Of a stretch of 64,000 nucleotides of DNA, positions 9,037 to 16,717 are shown one piece after another. Source of the stretch: an uncultured Kiloniellaceae bacterium (GTDB taxonomy: Bacteria; Pseudomonadota; Alphaproteobacteria; Kiloniellales; Kiloniellaceae). The translations under genes and the position numbers were made by a program. The notes beneath the pieces were generated by a model. The model searched no databases, was not told the origin of the DNA, and saw only the letters and a program-made list of their open reading frames with translations. The stretch lies in the NCBI GenBank assembly GCA_947500035.1, contig CANMQP010000016.1:124001-188000 (forward strand), read 5' to 3'. Each line of letters opens with the position of its first letter. Position 1 is the stretch's first letter.

Positions 9037-9633
9037 ATGACGGACGCCGAAAAGCTCGAATTCGAAATCATGGAAAAGACGAAGCAACTGGCTGCCTTAC
9101 GCCAGGCCGAACCGGATAGCCCCGTTGACGACTACAGCTTCGGAACGGCAGAGGGAGAGATCGGCCTGGCGGGTCTTTTCGGCAACCGCTCGCGTTTATT
9201 GGTCATCCACAACATGGGGCAGGGCTGCCGCTATTGCACACTCTGGGCCGATGGCATCAACGGCGTGCTGGAGCATCTGGAAGACGCGATGGCGGTTGTT
9301 CTGGTCTCAAAAGACCCGCCCGAGGTTCAGCGGCGCATGGCGCTCGACCGTGGCTGGCGTTTTCGCATGGCCTCCCATGGCGGCGGCCGCTACATGAGCG
9401 ATCATTGCGGCATGGGCGATCATGCCAACATGCCGGGCGCCTGTATCTACGAGCGAAAGGACGGCAAGGTCATACGGCGCGGCCGCACGTTCTTCGGTCC
9501 CGGCGATCTTTACTCCCCGGTCTGGCACTTCCTCGGACTCGCGGGCTTGGGGGAAGCGGACTGGACGCCGCAGTTTCACTATTGGCGCCGGCCCAAGAGC
9601 CTGGACGACGGCGGCGTGAACCTGCCTGATTAA
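9037..9633 (+). CDS. DUF899 thioredoxin-fold protein
   Basis: 198-residue protein of the DUF899 family: thioredoxin-like fold with the GCRYCTLWADG redox motif near residue 66 and the RMASHGGGRYMSDHCGMG segment later. DUF899 proteins are poorly characterised and are often annotated as thioredoxin-like. GGGAGG precedes the ATG. The stop codon overlaps the stop of the opposing gene by four bases (TTAA), so the two are convergent with no terminator space. Confidence 0.85.
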   Translation: MTDAEKLEFEIMEKTKQLAALRQAEPDSPVDDYSFGTAEGEIGLAGLFGNRSRLLVIHNMGQGCRYCTLWADGINGVLEHLEDAMAVVLVSKDPPEVQRRMALDRGWRFRMASHGGGRYMSDHCGMGDHANMPGACIYERKDGKVIRRGRTFFGPGDLYSPVWHFLGLAGLGEADWTPQFHYWRRPKSLDDGGVNLPD

Positions 9634-10457
9634 GCGGGTTCGGGGCTGGTTTGCTCCGGCGGCACCTTTGGGGCCTGTTCTCGCGGAGCGCTTTTTGGCT
9701 GCGCGGGTGCGGCCTGCTTAGGCGCGGCCTGCTCGGGCGCAGCCTGTTCGTGCCGTGCGCGCTCCCGTGCCGCCTGGTCCAGGATCATGATCTTCTGCCA
9801 GATCTTGCGGCTGAGATTGGTCGAGAGCGTCTCCAGCTCTGTGACCGTCTCGATCACCACCGCGTCCTGAATGCTCTGGGTATAGAGCGCGGCGATCTTA
9901 CCCGAGATGGAGAGCATCTCCGAGCAGTAGTCGAGATAGCGCTGGATCTCGATCCGTCCCATGCTGCGCTTGGGTGAGCTTGCGGTGGGCTCGATGGCGT
10001 CGAGCAGAACGCCGGGGTCTTTGGTCAACTGATGCATGTCGATCACATGGATCATCGAGCGCAGGGAATGCAGCGACGTGAGGGCCTGCTTCCTTTTCCA
10101 GCGCCCTTCCAGGTTGACGATGAAAGCGATGCCCAGGGCCATCAGGATCGCGATGTTGGCGGCGGGTTCGATGATCTGCACCAGGGTCGCAACCTCGGGC
10201 AGGGGAGAGCTGAAATGCACCTCCTTGAAGACCAGGGCAAAGAGCAGAACGCCGGCAGTGAGGATCCCGATCGTCGTCAGCCGCAGCCGCCAGTTTGGCC
10301 GCTCAAGCAGAAGGGCGTCGCCGCGCATCTGGCGGGCCACCTGGGAAAAATCCTTCGCGACCTTGACCAGACCGGCCTCGGGAAAGCGTTCGGCCACCCG
10401 CAGTGCTAGGGTGTCGGCCGTCGCGATAATCTTGTCCGCGTCGAGCGTCATCTGCAT
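9630..10457 (-). CDS. Membrane protein with Ala/Pro/Glu-rich tail
   Basis: 275 residues, not recognised as a named family. The N-terminal half is cytoplasmic and helical. Two transmembrane helices follow at about residues 60-78 (LTTIGILTAGVLLFALVF) and 95-112 (AANIAILMALGIAFIV), then a long helical region (about 120-230). The C-terminal tail of about 40 residues is low complexity, with EQAAPEQAAPKQAAP-type repeats. The tail is probably disordered. The gene is followed head-to-head by the palindromic repeat near 10.5 kb, so its promoter must lie in or beyond that repeat. Confidence 0.75.
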   Translation of the reverse strand: MQMTLDADKIIATADTLALRVAERFPEAGLVKVAKDFSQVARQMRGDALLLERPNWRLRLTTIGILTAGVLLFALVFKEVHFSSPLPEVATLVQIIEPAANIAILMALGIAFIVNLEGRWKRKQALTSLHSLRSMIHVIDMHQLTKDPGVLLDAIEPTASSPKRSMGRIEIQRYLDYCSEMLSISGKIAALYTQSIQDAVVIETVTELETLSTNLSRKIWQKIMILDQAARERARHEQAAPEQAAPKQAAPAQPKSAPREQAPKVPPEQTSPEPA

Positions 10458-10470
10458 CGTTCTTGTCCCT

Positions 10471-10607
10471 AGAGCGCGTCATGTTTTAACGGAAACACTC
10501 AGTGTTTTCGCTAAAACATGTGAACCCGCTCTACATCATATAATAAGAGCAGATTCACCGGTACGACGGATCGCCCAAGGCGATTCCATCTAAACCGGAT
10601 CTGCTCT
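10471..10607. repeat. Two-module palindromic repeat, copy 1
   Basis: Two 62-bp modules sit 13 bp apart. Module A (10471-10532) starts AGAGC, ends GCTCT and contains a long stem made by CATGTTTTA and TAAAACATG with ACACT/AGTGT inside. Module B (10546-10607) is bounded by AGAGCAGAT and ATCTGCTCT. The same pair occurs in opposite orientation at 29561-29697. This looks like a BIME/REP-type dispersed repeat, non-coding. Confidence 0.9.
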
Positions 10608-10732
10608 AGCGTCTCGAGGCTTGAGGCCTTTTTCCTTCAAACAAACCTGTTGGTCCAGTTTCTTCGCATTTTATCGCAAAATCGTTAAGGCCTTTTTGTC
10701 ATCCGTTCGCTGGGATCTGCCGCTGCAGGACT

Positions 10733-11302
10733 TCATGGCGCGCGCATCGCGACAGTTGGCTTTTTCCAAGCCAGTTTTTGCACGGCGTCATCGAGCGGTG
10801 TACCCGCGATGGAGTTGGTGTAGTTGCTCATGAGTTTCACCGCCAGACCGAGCACGACTTCCAATGCCTGGGTCTCGCTGTACCCCGCGTCGAAGAAGGC
10901 CTGCCGCTCGGCTTGTGAGACTTTGCCGCGATTGGCGATGAGACTGCGGGTAAAGCCGCGCAGGGCCTCGAGCCTGGCATCGGGGAGCGCCGCGCCGGAC
11001 CGCAGGGCCTCAAGAACCTCTTCCGGCATCTTCGCCTTGCGGGCCAGCAGGCTGTGCCAGGGAACGCAGTAGGTGCATTCGTTCTCGTAGTTTGCAGTCA
11101 GATAAACGACCTGACGTTCGACCGGCGTCAGACTGGTTTCATCGAAAAGATCCCAGGTCTGACTATAGCCTTGCAACAGGGCGGGTGCCGACGCCATGAC
11201 CCGCTCGAGGTTTGGAATCATCCCGAAGTTTTTTCGGGTGGCTTCCAGGGCAGGCCGGGCGGCATGGGGTGCCGTTGTTTCATCGTGAAGCGGGAAGCGC
11301 AC
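10733..11302 (-). CDS. AhpD/carboxymuconolactone decarboxylase-like protein
   Basis: 189 residues with the AhpD redox signature ENECTYCVPWHS (Cys-x2-Cys-x3-His, near residue 75), as in alkylhydroperoxidase-like and CMD-family proteins that reduce peroxides or cyclic substrates. The start is GTG with AGGA 8 nt upstream. It lies 69 bp downstream of the TetR gene on the same strand, so it is probably regulated by it. A TTCATAAA half-site resembling the TetR-gene dyad lies in the gap. Confidence 0.88.
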   Translation of the reverse strand: MRFPLHDETTAPHAARPALEATRKNFGMIPNLERVMASAPALLQGYSQTWDLFDETSLTPVERQVVYLTANYENECTYCVPWHSLLARKAKMPEEVLEALRSGAALPDARLEALRGFTRSLIANRGKVSQAERQAFFDAGYSETQALEVVLGLAVKLMSNYTNSIAGTPLDDAVQKLAWKKPTVAMRAP

Positions 11303-11371
11303 GGGTTTTTCCTTTCATGATTTCTTGTTCATAAATTGGCTGCAGAATTTTAAAGTGCCTTTTCGTGCGGC

Positions 11372-11983
11372 TTAACGGGGTCGCTGAAAGAGCAAATCGA
11401 AGACGGCGTTGAGGCTGTGCTCGGCCGACTTCACGGCGCCCCCGCTGCGCGCATGGAGCAGCGCGCCGTCACCGGCGGCGACCAGCATCTCGCTGACCCC
11501 AATGACGTCGAGACCCGTGGCAAGGTCTCCTTGTTCGCGCGCCGTGTGCAGCGCCCGTGCAAAGGCTGCCACGAGCTTTTTGCGTGCCTGTTCGATGATC
11601 TGCGCCGCCGCCGGATCCCGTGGGCCGAGTTCGCCCGCCGTCATGACCATCAGACAGCCGCGCCGCCTTTTGCGCCGCGCATCCTTGAGCCAGTCATCCA
11701 GCACACGCCGAATTCCGGCCTTTGCGACGGGGCTTGATTCGAGGCCCTTACAGACCGCCTCCACCCGCGTCTCTGCATAGCGTTTAAGAGCCGCGTGAAA
11801 GAGCGCCTGCTTGTCTCCGAAGGCATAGACAAGGCTCTGCCGCCGCTGCCCCGTTGCTTGCTCCAGGGCATCATAGGTTGCCGCGTCGAAGCCTGCGTGC
11901 CAGAAGAGCTGCATGGCCGCGTCCAGGGCGCGGTCCTGGTCGAAGCTCCGTGGCCGGCCTCTGATGGATGGGTTGTTCTTCAT
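11372..11983 (-). CDS. TetR-family transcriptional regulator
   Basis: 203 residues with an N-terminal TetR helix-turn-helix (about residues 10-55: RALDAAMQLFWHAGFDAATY through RRQSLVYAFGDKQALF) and a C-terminal ligand domain rich in alanine and arginine. RRKRRRGCLM is the usual dimer-side segment of AcrR-type members. It is transcribed with the AhpD-like gene downstream. A dyad in front of its start suggests autoregulation. The ligand is unknown; an oxidant or organic hydroperoxide is plausible from the neighbour. Confidence 0.9.
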   Translation of the reverse strand: MKNNPSIRGRPRSFDQDRALDAAMQLFWHAGFDAATYDALEQATGQRRQSLVYAFGDKQALFHAALKRYAETRVEAVCKGLESSPVAKAGIRRVLDDWLKDARRKRRRGCLMVMTAGELGPRDPAAAQIIEQARKKLVAAFARALHTAREQGDLATGLDVIGVSEMLVAAGDGALLHARSGGAVKSAEHSLNAVFDLLFQRPR

Positions 11984-11993
11984 AGTAGATTAA

Positions 11994-12009
11994 ATGAATA
12001 CGAATTCAT
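11994..12009. promoter_or_regulatory. Candidate TetR operator
   Basis: ATGAAT and ATTCAT form a perfect 6-bp inverted repeat with the 4-nt spacer ACGA, 11 bp upstream of the TetR start. A related TTCATAAATT half-site lies before the downstream AhpD-like gene, near 11328. Function is inferred from position only. Confidence 0.45.
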
Positions 12010-12239
12010 AAAATTCAAGAGCGTTTTTCGTAACCGAGGGAGCGGAGCGTTCGTCAGATAAGCTGCGCATACGTCGACGTCGCTTCGTCTATCTATCTTG
12101 AATTTCGGAAAACCGGCCCGAGTTTAGGGGGGCGAAGCGGGGATTTGCATCGCTCCTCACGCGCTCGTGACCGAAGTTTTCTTGAATCAGCGGGCGATCA
12201 GGGTGTTCTCTATCCGAACTGGATTGGAAAGTGCTTTCG

Positions 12240-12869
12240 ATGAAAAAATTTCTGACCGCAACGGTTTTCAGCCTGTTTCTGGCCCCGGCCGCCGTTCTGG
12301 CCCCGTCACCCCTTCTGGCCGCCGAGGAGACTGCTATTCTGGCCGGCGGATGTTTCTGGTGCATCGAGAGCGACTTCGAGAAGGTGCCTGGCGTCAAGGA
12401 CGTCGTCTCCGGCTATACCGGCGGCCAGTCGGACAATCCGACCTACAAAACCCACACCTCGGGCGGCCATCGTGAAGTCGTCCGGATCACCTACGACCCC
12501 GAAGTGATCAGCTATCCCAAAATTCTGGAGATCTTCTGGCGCACGATCGATCCCGTCGATGCCGGCGGGCAGTTCTGCGACCGGGGCCACAGCTATACCA
12601 CGGCAGTCTACGCGACCAGCCTGGAACAGATGCAGCAGGCCAAGGCTTCGAAGGCGGAGATCGACGCGGCCAAGCTCCTGCCGCAGAAGATCGTCACACC
12701 GGTTCTTCCGGCCCAGGAGTTTTTCCTCGCCGAGGACTATCACCAGGACTATCACAGCAAAAACCCGGTCCGTTACCAGTTCTACCGCTACCGCTGCGGC
12801 CGCAACCAGCGCGTCGAGGAACTCTGGAAAGATCAGGCTTACCAGGGCGTGCCGAAGGCGGACTCCTGA
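12240..12869 (+). CDS. msrA: Exported peptide-methionine (S)-S-oxide reductase
   Basis: 209 residues. An N-terminal signal peptide (MKKFLTATVFSLFLAPAAVL to about residue 28) precedes a full MsrA domain. The active site GCFWC is near residue 38, and DYHQDYH with YRYRCGRNQ near the end supplies conserved residues and a candidate resolving cysteine. It repairs oxidised methionine, here in the periplasm. I chose ATG 12240 because it begins the signal peptide. A GTG 9 bp earlier is also in frame. It stands alone. Confidence 0.94.
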   Translation: MKKFLTATVFSLFLAPAAVLAPSPLLAAEETAILAGGCFWCIESDFEKVPGVKDVVSGYTGGQSDNPTYKTHTSGGHREVVRITYDPEVISYPKILEIFWRTIDPVDAGGQFCDRGHSYTTAVYATSLEQMQQAKASKAEIDAAKLLPQKIVTPVLPAQEFFLAEDYHQDYHSKNPVRYQFYRYRCGRNQRVEELWKDQAYQGVPKADS

Positions 12870-12927
12870 AAACAATTGGTTTCGCTGACTTTCTCACCAA
12901 GGCGATGAGGCGAGGGGCGGGACTGCT

Positions 12928-13581
12928 TCAGCGAGAGACGCCCTGGGGGTTTTGGGTGTCCTCCAACTGCCGCCCCAGCCAGACCGTGCTGCTGTCCTCC
13001 GCCGGGGGCTCCGACGCCAGGGGTTCGAAGCCACGGCTTTGCCAGAAACCGTAGGCCCGCGCGTTTTGCCTGTTGGAGCCCACGTGAAGGCCGGTCGCCC
13101 CATGATTCCGCGCGGCGGTGATCCAGAGCTCGAGCAGTGCCGGCCCGACACCCCGACCCTGGGCCCTTGGCAGCAGGTTCATATGAACGTGAGAGGGGTA
13201 GTGCGCCACCACATCCTCGGGTGTTTCCCGCGGGTGGTGAATCATGTGGCAGCGGCGCTGGTCTGCGCTCCATTCGGAAGGGGGCGTGGCGCTGGGATCC
13301 GGATAGATTGCCCGCAGGCCCGGCCACCAAACGCGTTTGAGCTGTTCTTCGAACGCGCGGGTATCGACGGCGCCGACGATATAGCCGGCGACCCCCTCGC
13401 TGTCGGTTGCCACGAAACAGAGTTCCGGACAAAACCTGGCATAGGGCGCGGCATAGATCTGCCCCACGATCCGCCCGTCTTTATGCAGGGCGGACGCATC
13501 TTCGCCGCCTGCGCCCGTCGCCAGCGCGATGGCATAAAGGTCGTCCAGGTCCCGGTCTTTGTAGAGTCGCAGCTTGATCAT
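12928..13581 (-). CDS. GNAT-family N-acetyltransferase
   Basis: 217 residues. The acetyl-CoA-binding motif RAQGRGVGPALLELW is near residue 140, followed by GLHVGSNRQNARAYGFWQSRGFEPL, as in GNAT enzymes. Overall spacing, with the HPRETPEDVVAHYPSHVHMNL segment before motif A, resembles bacterial homologues of the acetyltransferase-like half of O-GlcNAcase. The acceptor substrate is unknown. Convergent with msrA. Confidence 0.87.
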   Translation of the reverse strand: MIKLRLYKDRDLDDLYAIALATGAGGEDASALHKDGRIVGQIYAAPYARFCPELCFVATDSEGVAGYIVGAVDTRAFEEQLKRVWWPGLRAIYPDPSATPPSEWSADQRRCHMIHHPRETPEDVVAHYPSHVHMNLLPRAQGRGVGPALLELWITAARNHGATGLHVGSNRQNARAYGFWQSRGFEPLASEPPAEDSSTVWLGRQLEDTQNPQGVSR

Positions 13582-13892
13582 GAGAGGCGGATTTCCGGTA
13601 GGGCCGATTCAATTCAAAGTAAGTGCTACGAAAACATCCAGAGGTTAATAAAAGGGATGCGGCAAGTGAAATTTTGATGGCCCTTTTATACCCGGCGAAA
13701 GCCGGATCAGCGGGCTCCATTTCCGTAGCTGCGGGTAACATCTCTGTCTCTTGCTATCCAAATTTGGAATTCAGTATACAAAGTTCTAAACACAACATTT
13801 TGTTTAACCCAGATCAACACCGGCTTCTCGCATCGACGCACTGCACCAACCAGGAGCTTGACATCTCTCTGTAAAATCTAAAATATAGCGAG
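13582..13892. other. AT-richer intergenic region, no gene
   Basis: 311 bp between two divergent genes. The composition is visibly more AT-rich than the surroundings. No protein with a credible start was found. The right end holds TTGACA (13858-13863), 17 nt, then AAATAT (13881-13886), a good sigma-70-type promoter for the ArsR gene that would start transcription almost at the start codon. Confidence 0.6.
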
Positions 13893-13901
13893 ATGGCTAT
13901 A
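13884..13901. promoter_or_regulatory. Dyad over the ArsR start codon
   Basis: TATAGC (13884-13889) and GCTATA (13896-13901) form a perfect 6-bp inverted repeat whose 6-nt centre contains the ATG of the ArsR gene. It overlaps the predicted -10 box. ArsR repressors often autoregulate through such sites. The assignment is inference. Confidence 0.45.
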
Positions 13902-14279
13902 CAATATCGCAATCCACTGGATCACACCTTTCATGCCCTGGGCGATGAAACCCGGCGCCGGATTCTCTCGATGCTCGCGACCGGCGGTCCCTGCTCGGCG
14001 AATGAGATCAACGCGCCCTTCGACGCGGCCCAACCGACCATTTCCAAACACCTCAAGGTTCTGGAGAAGGCCGGACTGGTCCGGCGCGAAGTGCAGGGCC
14101 GGGTGCACCGCTTCCATCTGGAACCGGCGCCCATGAAGCAGGCCGAGGACTGGATCGCCCGGCACGAGGCCTTCTGGCAGGGCACGCTGCAGCGCTTGGA
14201 AGGTTATCTGGAAGTTGCGGAAACAGCCCAGGAACATTCTGCCAAAACCCTGGCACAAGAACCGGAGCAAGATAAGTGA
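13893..14279 (+). CDS. ArsR-family regulator (SRPBCC-linked), copy 1
   Basis: 128 residues with an ArsR winged-helix domain: FHALGDETRRRILSMLA, then AQPTISKHLKVLEKAGLVRRE. No metal-binding CxC motif of classical metal-sensing ArsR proteins is present. It belongs to the group usually paired with an AHSA1/SRPBCC protein, and its stop overlaps the GTG start of such a gene. The predicted transcript may be leaderless or nearly so. Confidence 0.9.
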   Translation: MAIQYRNPLDHTFHALGDETRRRILSMLATGGPCSANEINAPFDAAQPTISKHLKVLEKAGLVRREVQGRVHRFHLEPAPMKQAEDWIARHEAFWQGTLQRLEGYLEVAETAQEHSAKTLAQEPEQDK

Positions 14280-14767
14280 CAAACTCAACCCACTCCATCA
14301 CCGTCCGCCGTTTGATCCCGGCGCCGCCCGCGCGGGTCTTCGCGGCCTTCAACTCGGCGGAAGCGCTGGGCAAGTGGTTCACGCCGGACCCCGATATTTC
14401 CATCGAAGTTCTGGCCTTCGACTTCGTGCCGGAGGGGGCCCTCCGCTTCTGTTTCATCATGCCCGGCGAAGAGCGCAAGGGCGTGGGTGGCCGCTACGAG
14501 CGCATTGCGGCGCCCGATGAGATTGTCTTTTCCTGGATCTGGGAAGCGCCGGACCCTCATGCCGCGATTCCCACCCGGGTCACCATTCAGTTTCTCGAAC
14601 GGGAGGGGGCGACCGAGGTCGTGCTGACCCACGCGCAACTGCCCTCCGAAGAGATCGGCGCGCGCCACGGCGCGGGCTGGCAGGGTATGCTCGAGCGGCT
14701 GGCGGGCGGCTTCACGGATCCGCAGTTCCTTGCGTCCCTTCGCACGAAGGCGGCCGCACATGCTTGA
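14276..14767 (+). CDS. SRPBCC (AHSA1-like) protein, copy 1
   Basis: 163 residues of the START/Bet v1-like AHSA1 family, with the FAAFNSAEALGKWFTPDP opening, a hydrophobic ligand cavity pattern, and HGAGWQGMLERLA near the C-terminus. Start is GTG, overlapping the ArsR stop (GTGA). These proteins bind small hydrophobic ligands, and pairing with ArsR suggests a ligand-response unit. It overlaps the MAPEG gene by 8 bp, so three genes form one operon. Confidence 0.88.
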   Translation: MTNSTHSITVRRLIPAPPARVFAAFNSAEALGKWFTPDPDISIEVLAFDFVPEGALRFCFIMPGEERKGVGGRYERIAAPDEIVFSWIWEAPDPHAAIPTRVTIQFLEREGATEVVLTHAQLPSEEIGARHGAGWQGMLERLAGGFTDPQFLASLRTKAAAHA

Positions 14768-15158
14768 GGTCGGGGCCTTGCCGGTCACCTCGCTCCTGAC
14801 GGCGGCGCTGATCGTCCAGCTGGTGATCCTGAGCTTGCTGGTCACGGCACGCCGGGCGGTCCTGGGCGGCATTCAGTTCGGCGATGCGGAGGATGTCGAA
14901 CTGCGGCACCGGATCCGCGCCCATGGCAACTTCATCGAGATCGTGCCCATCGTCATCATCGCGCTTGGGGTCATGGAGCTGGCGGGCGCGCCGCGCGATC
15001 TTCTGTGGCTTCTGGCCGGCGGCTTCTTCGCCGGGCGCCTGCTTCATGCCATCCGCATGTTTGCCCGCTCTCTCTGGCCGGGCCTGATCGCGATCGTGAC
15101 CCAGCACCTCATTTGTCTTTATGCCGGGTACTGGATCTTCAGGCACTTCCTGTTCTGA
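14760..15158 (+). CDS. MAPEG-family membrane protein
   Basis: 132 residues with four hydrophobic helices and the MAPEG hallmark ELRHRIRAHGNFIEIVPIVIIALGVMEL near residues 42-70. MAPEG proteins are glutathione transferase/peroxidase-like membrane enzymes. The ATG at 14760 is inside the end of the SRPBCC gene. A longer frame upstream lacks support. Confidence 0.88.
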   Translation: MLEVGALPVTSLLTAALIVQLVILSLLVTARRAVLGGIQFGDAEDVELRHRIRAHGNFIEIVPIVIIALGVMELAGAPRDLLWLLAGGFFAGRLLHAIRMFARSLWPGLIAIVTQHLICLYAGYWIFRHFLF

Positions 15159-15191
15159 CGTTAGAACTTTAAAAGCGATCGCCCGCGGCGC

Positions 15192-15641
15192 TCAGAATTC
15201 CTCTTCCGGCAGATTGATCAGGCTGCCCGGATCGGTCAGGGCGTTGCGGATGTACTCGGGAATCGGAATGGCTTTCAGGCCGCCGTCCTCCTGGATCTGC
15301 GCGTGAATCCGCACCGCGCGGCCCTCGGTGATGACCGCGCCGTCGCTGGACTGCACCGCCTTGCAGTCCCAATGCAGGGTCGAGGTCCCCATCTTGGCCA
15401 GCCGGATCATGGTGCGGACCTTATCGCCGTAGGCTGCAGGGCCCACGAAGCGGAAATGCACGTCGCCCATGACAAAGGCGGTGCGGTCCTCCTTGATCAG
15501 CTTGTTGGTCGGAAAGCCCAGGGCGCGCAGCAGCTCATGTTCGGTCTCGTTGAACCAGGTGAACATCATGGGATAGTAGACCAGCCCGAAGGGGTCCGAC
15601 TCGCCCCAGGCCACCGTCAGCTCCCGTGAATACATAATCAT
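15192..15641 (-). CDS. Acyl-CoA thioesterase, 4HBT type
   Basis: 149 residues of the hotdog-fold 4-hydroxybenzoyl-CoA thioesterase family. The catalytic region is WGESDPFGLVYYPMMFTWFN (Asp near residue 16), followed by the typical DVHFRFVGPAAYGDKV strand region. It hydrolyses acyl- or aroyl-CoA esters in the cytoplasm; substrate unknown. It is convergent with the MAPEG gene. Confidence 0.88.
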   Translation of the reverse strand: MIMYSRELTVAWGESDPFGLVYYPMMFTWFNETEHELLRALGFPTNKLIKEDRTAFVMGDVHFRFVGPAAYGDKVRTMIRLAKMGTSTLHWDCKAVQSSDGAVITEGRAVRIHAQIQEDGGLKAIPIPEYIRNALTDPGSLINLPEEEF

Positions 15642-15813
15642 AGCGCGCGCTCCCCGTTTCTTTGCATCGTGTGTGTAGGGTCGTCATTCGAACGCGTTTG
15701 TCCAGCCGAATGTTGATTGGGCAGGGTTGGAAGAGCTGTTATTTCTGAACCTGCTATCGAGCGAAGACTTTCCCTGTTAGCCTCTGCTCACTGGGGCTTT
15801 GGGGGAGAGATCT

Positions 15814-16104
15814 ATGACCGCCTATGTGATTTTTGATGTCGATATCCATGACGCTGTGCGCTACACGGAATTCATGACCAAGGTGAAGCCGGCCCTGGCG
15901 GAAGCAGGGGCCCGCTATCTCGCGCGCGGTGGGGAGCATAAAGTCTACGAAGGCGATTGGGAGCCGCGCCGGATCGTCCTGCTGGAATTTCCCTCGGTAG
16001 AAGCCTGGGAGGGTTTTTACAACGGCCCGGTCTATCAGGGCCTGAAGTCTATCCGGGACGCCTGTAGCAGCGCGCGACTGGTGGGGGTCGAGGGACTGGA
16101 GTAG
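15814..16104 (+). CDS. DUF1330 protein
   Basis: 96-residue DUF1330 (dimeric alpha/beta barrel) protein with the pattern YVIFDVDIHDAVRYTEFMTKVKPALAEAGARYLARGG and the RIVLLEFPSVEAWEGFYNGPVYQ segment. The function of the family is unknown. ATG 15814 is preceded by GGGGGAGAG. It stands alone. Confidence 0.88.
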   Translation: MTAYVIFDVDIHDAVRYTEFMTKVKPALAEAGARYLARGGEHKVYEGDWEPRRIVLLEFPSVEAWEGFYNGPVYQGLKSIRDACSSARLVGVEGLE

Positions 16105-16181
16105 CTTCTTCAAGAGACCATGAATGGCACGCGTGGGCGTTTGGCTTGCCAATGGAGAATAGAATTTTTGAGCGTATTTGA

Positions 16182-16712
16182 ATGATCCCGAAAATTGAAT
16201 TCGAGCTGTCGGATAACTCCGGACGCGACCAGATGCGGGGTGTGTTTCTCGATGCCTGGCAGGATGAGCGCGACCGGGAAATATATTTTCATGTCGCGAT
16301 TAAACTCAGCGGACGCTTTTTCGGAAGAACGCCAAAGTCTTCAGGCGAACTGGTGGATGAGTATCATTTTGCGTTGCCTCAAATGGTTTGGCGATATCAG
16401 AGTGTTACAGAGCTCGTATCCGATCTTGAAGCCTGGGAGGAAGAGCCCAGGGAAGTTAACAGAAATTTGTCTGGAGCCGACGATCCCCTGTTTGAAATCT
16501 GGATCGGTAAATCGGATGAATTGATCTCATCGCTGCAGAAGTCTGCATGCGTGCTGCGCTTCAGTGGAGCGTCCGTTAAAGGCTTAAACATTGGCTTTGT
16601 GACGGATCAAAGCTGTTTACGCATTTTCAGAGAGACCTTGGGTGAGGCCGTCATCGCATTTGAAGAAACCCTTGAGCCTTCCGCGCCCCGGGGGACGCCA
16701 AAGGCGAGATAA
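16182..16712 (+). CDS. Hypothetical protein, 176 aa
   Basis: Not recognised. An acidic, soluble protein without signal peptide or membrane helix. It has alternating beta-rich segments (REIYFHVAIKLSGRFFG, DEYHFALPQMVWRYQSV) and ends in a helix (LGEAVIAFEETLE). Base composition is lower in GC than its neighbours. The size and beta-rich build resemble small immunity-like or DUF proteins, and the unrelated-looking 166-aa protein near 24.3 kb has a similar outline. It is convergent with dld. Confidence 0.6.
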   Translation: MIPKIEFELSDNSGRDQMRGVFLDAWQDERDREIYFHVAIKLSGRFFGRTPKSSGELVDEYHFALPQMVWRYQSVTELVSDLEAWEEEPREVNRNLSGADDPLFEIWIGKSDELISSLQKSACVLRFSGASVKGLNIGFVTDQSCLRIFRETLGEAVIAFEETLEPSAPRGTPKAR

Positions 16713-16717
16713 CAGTC

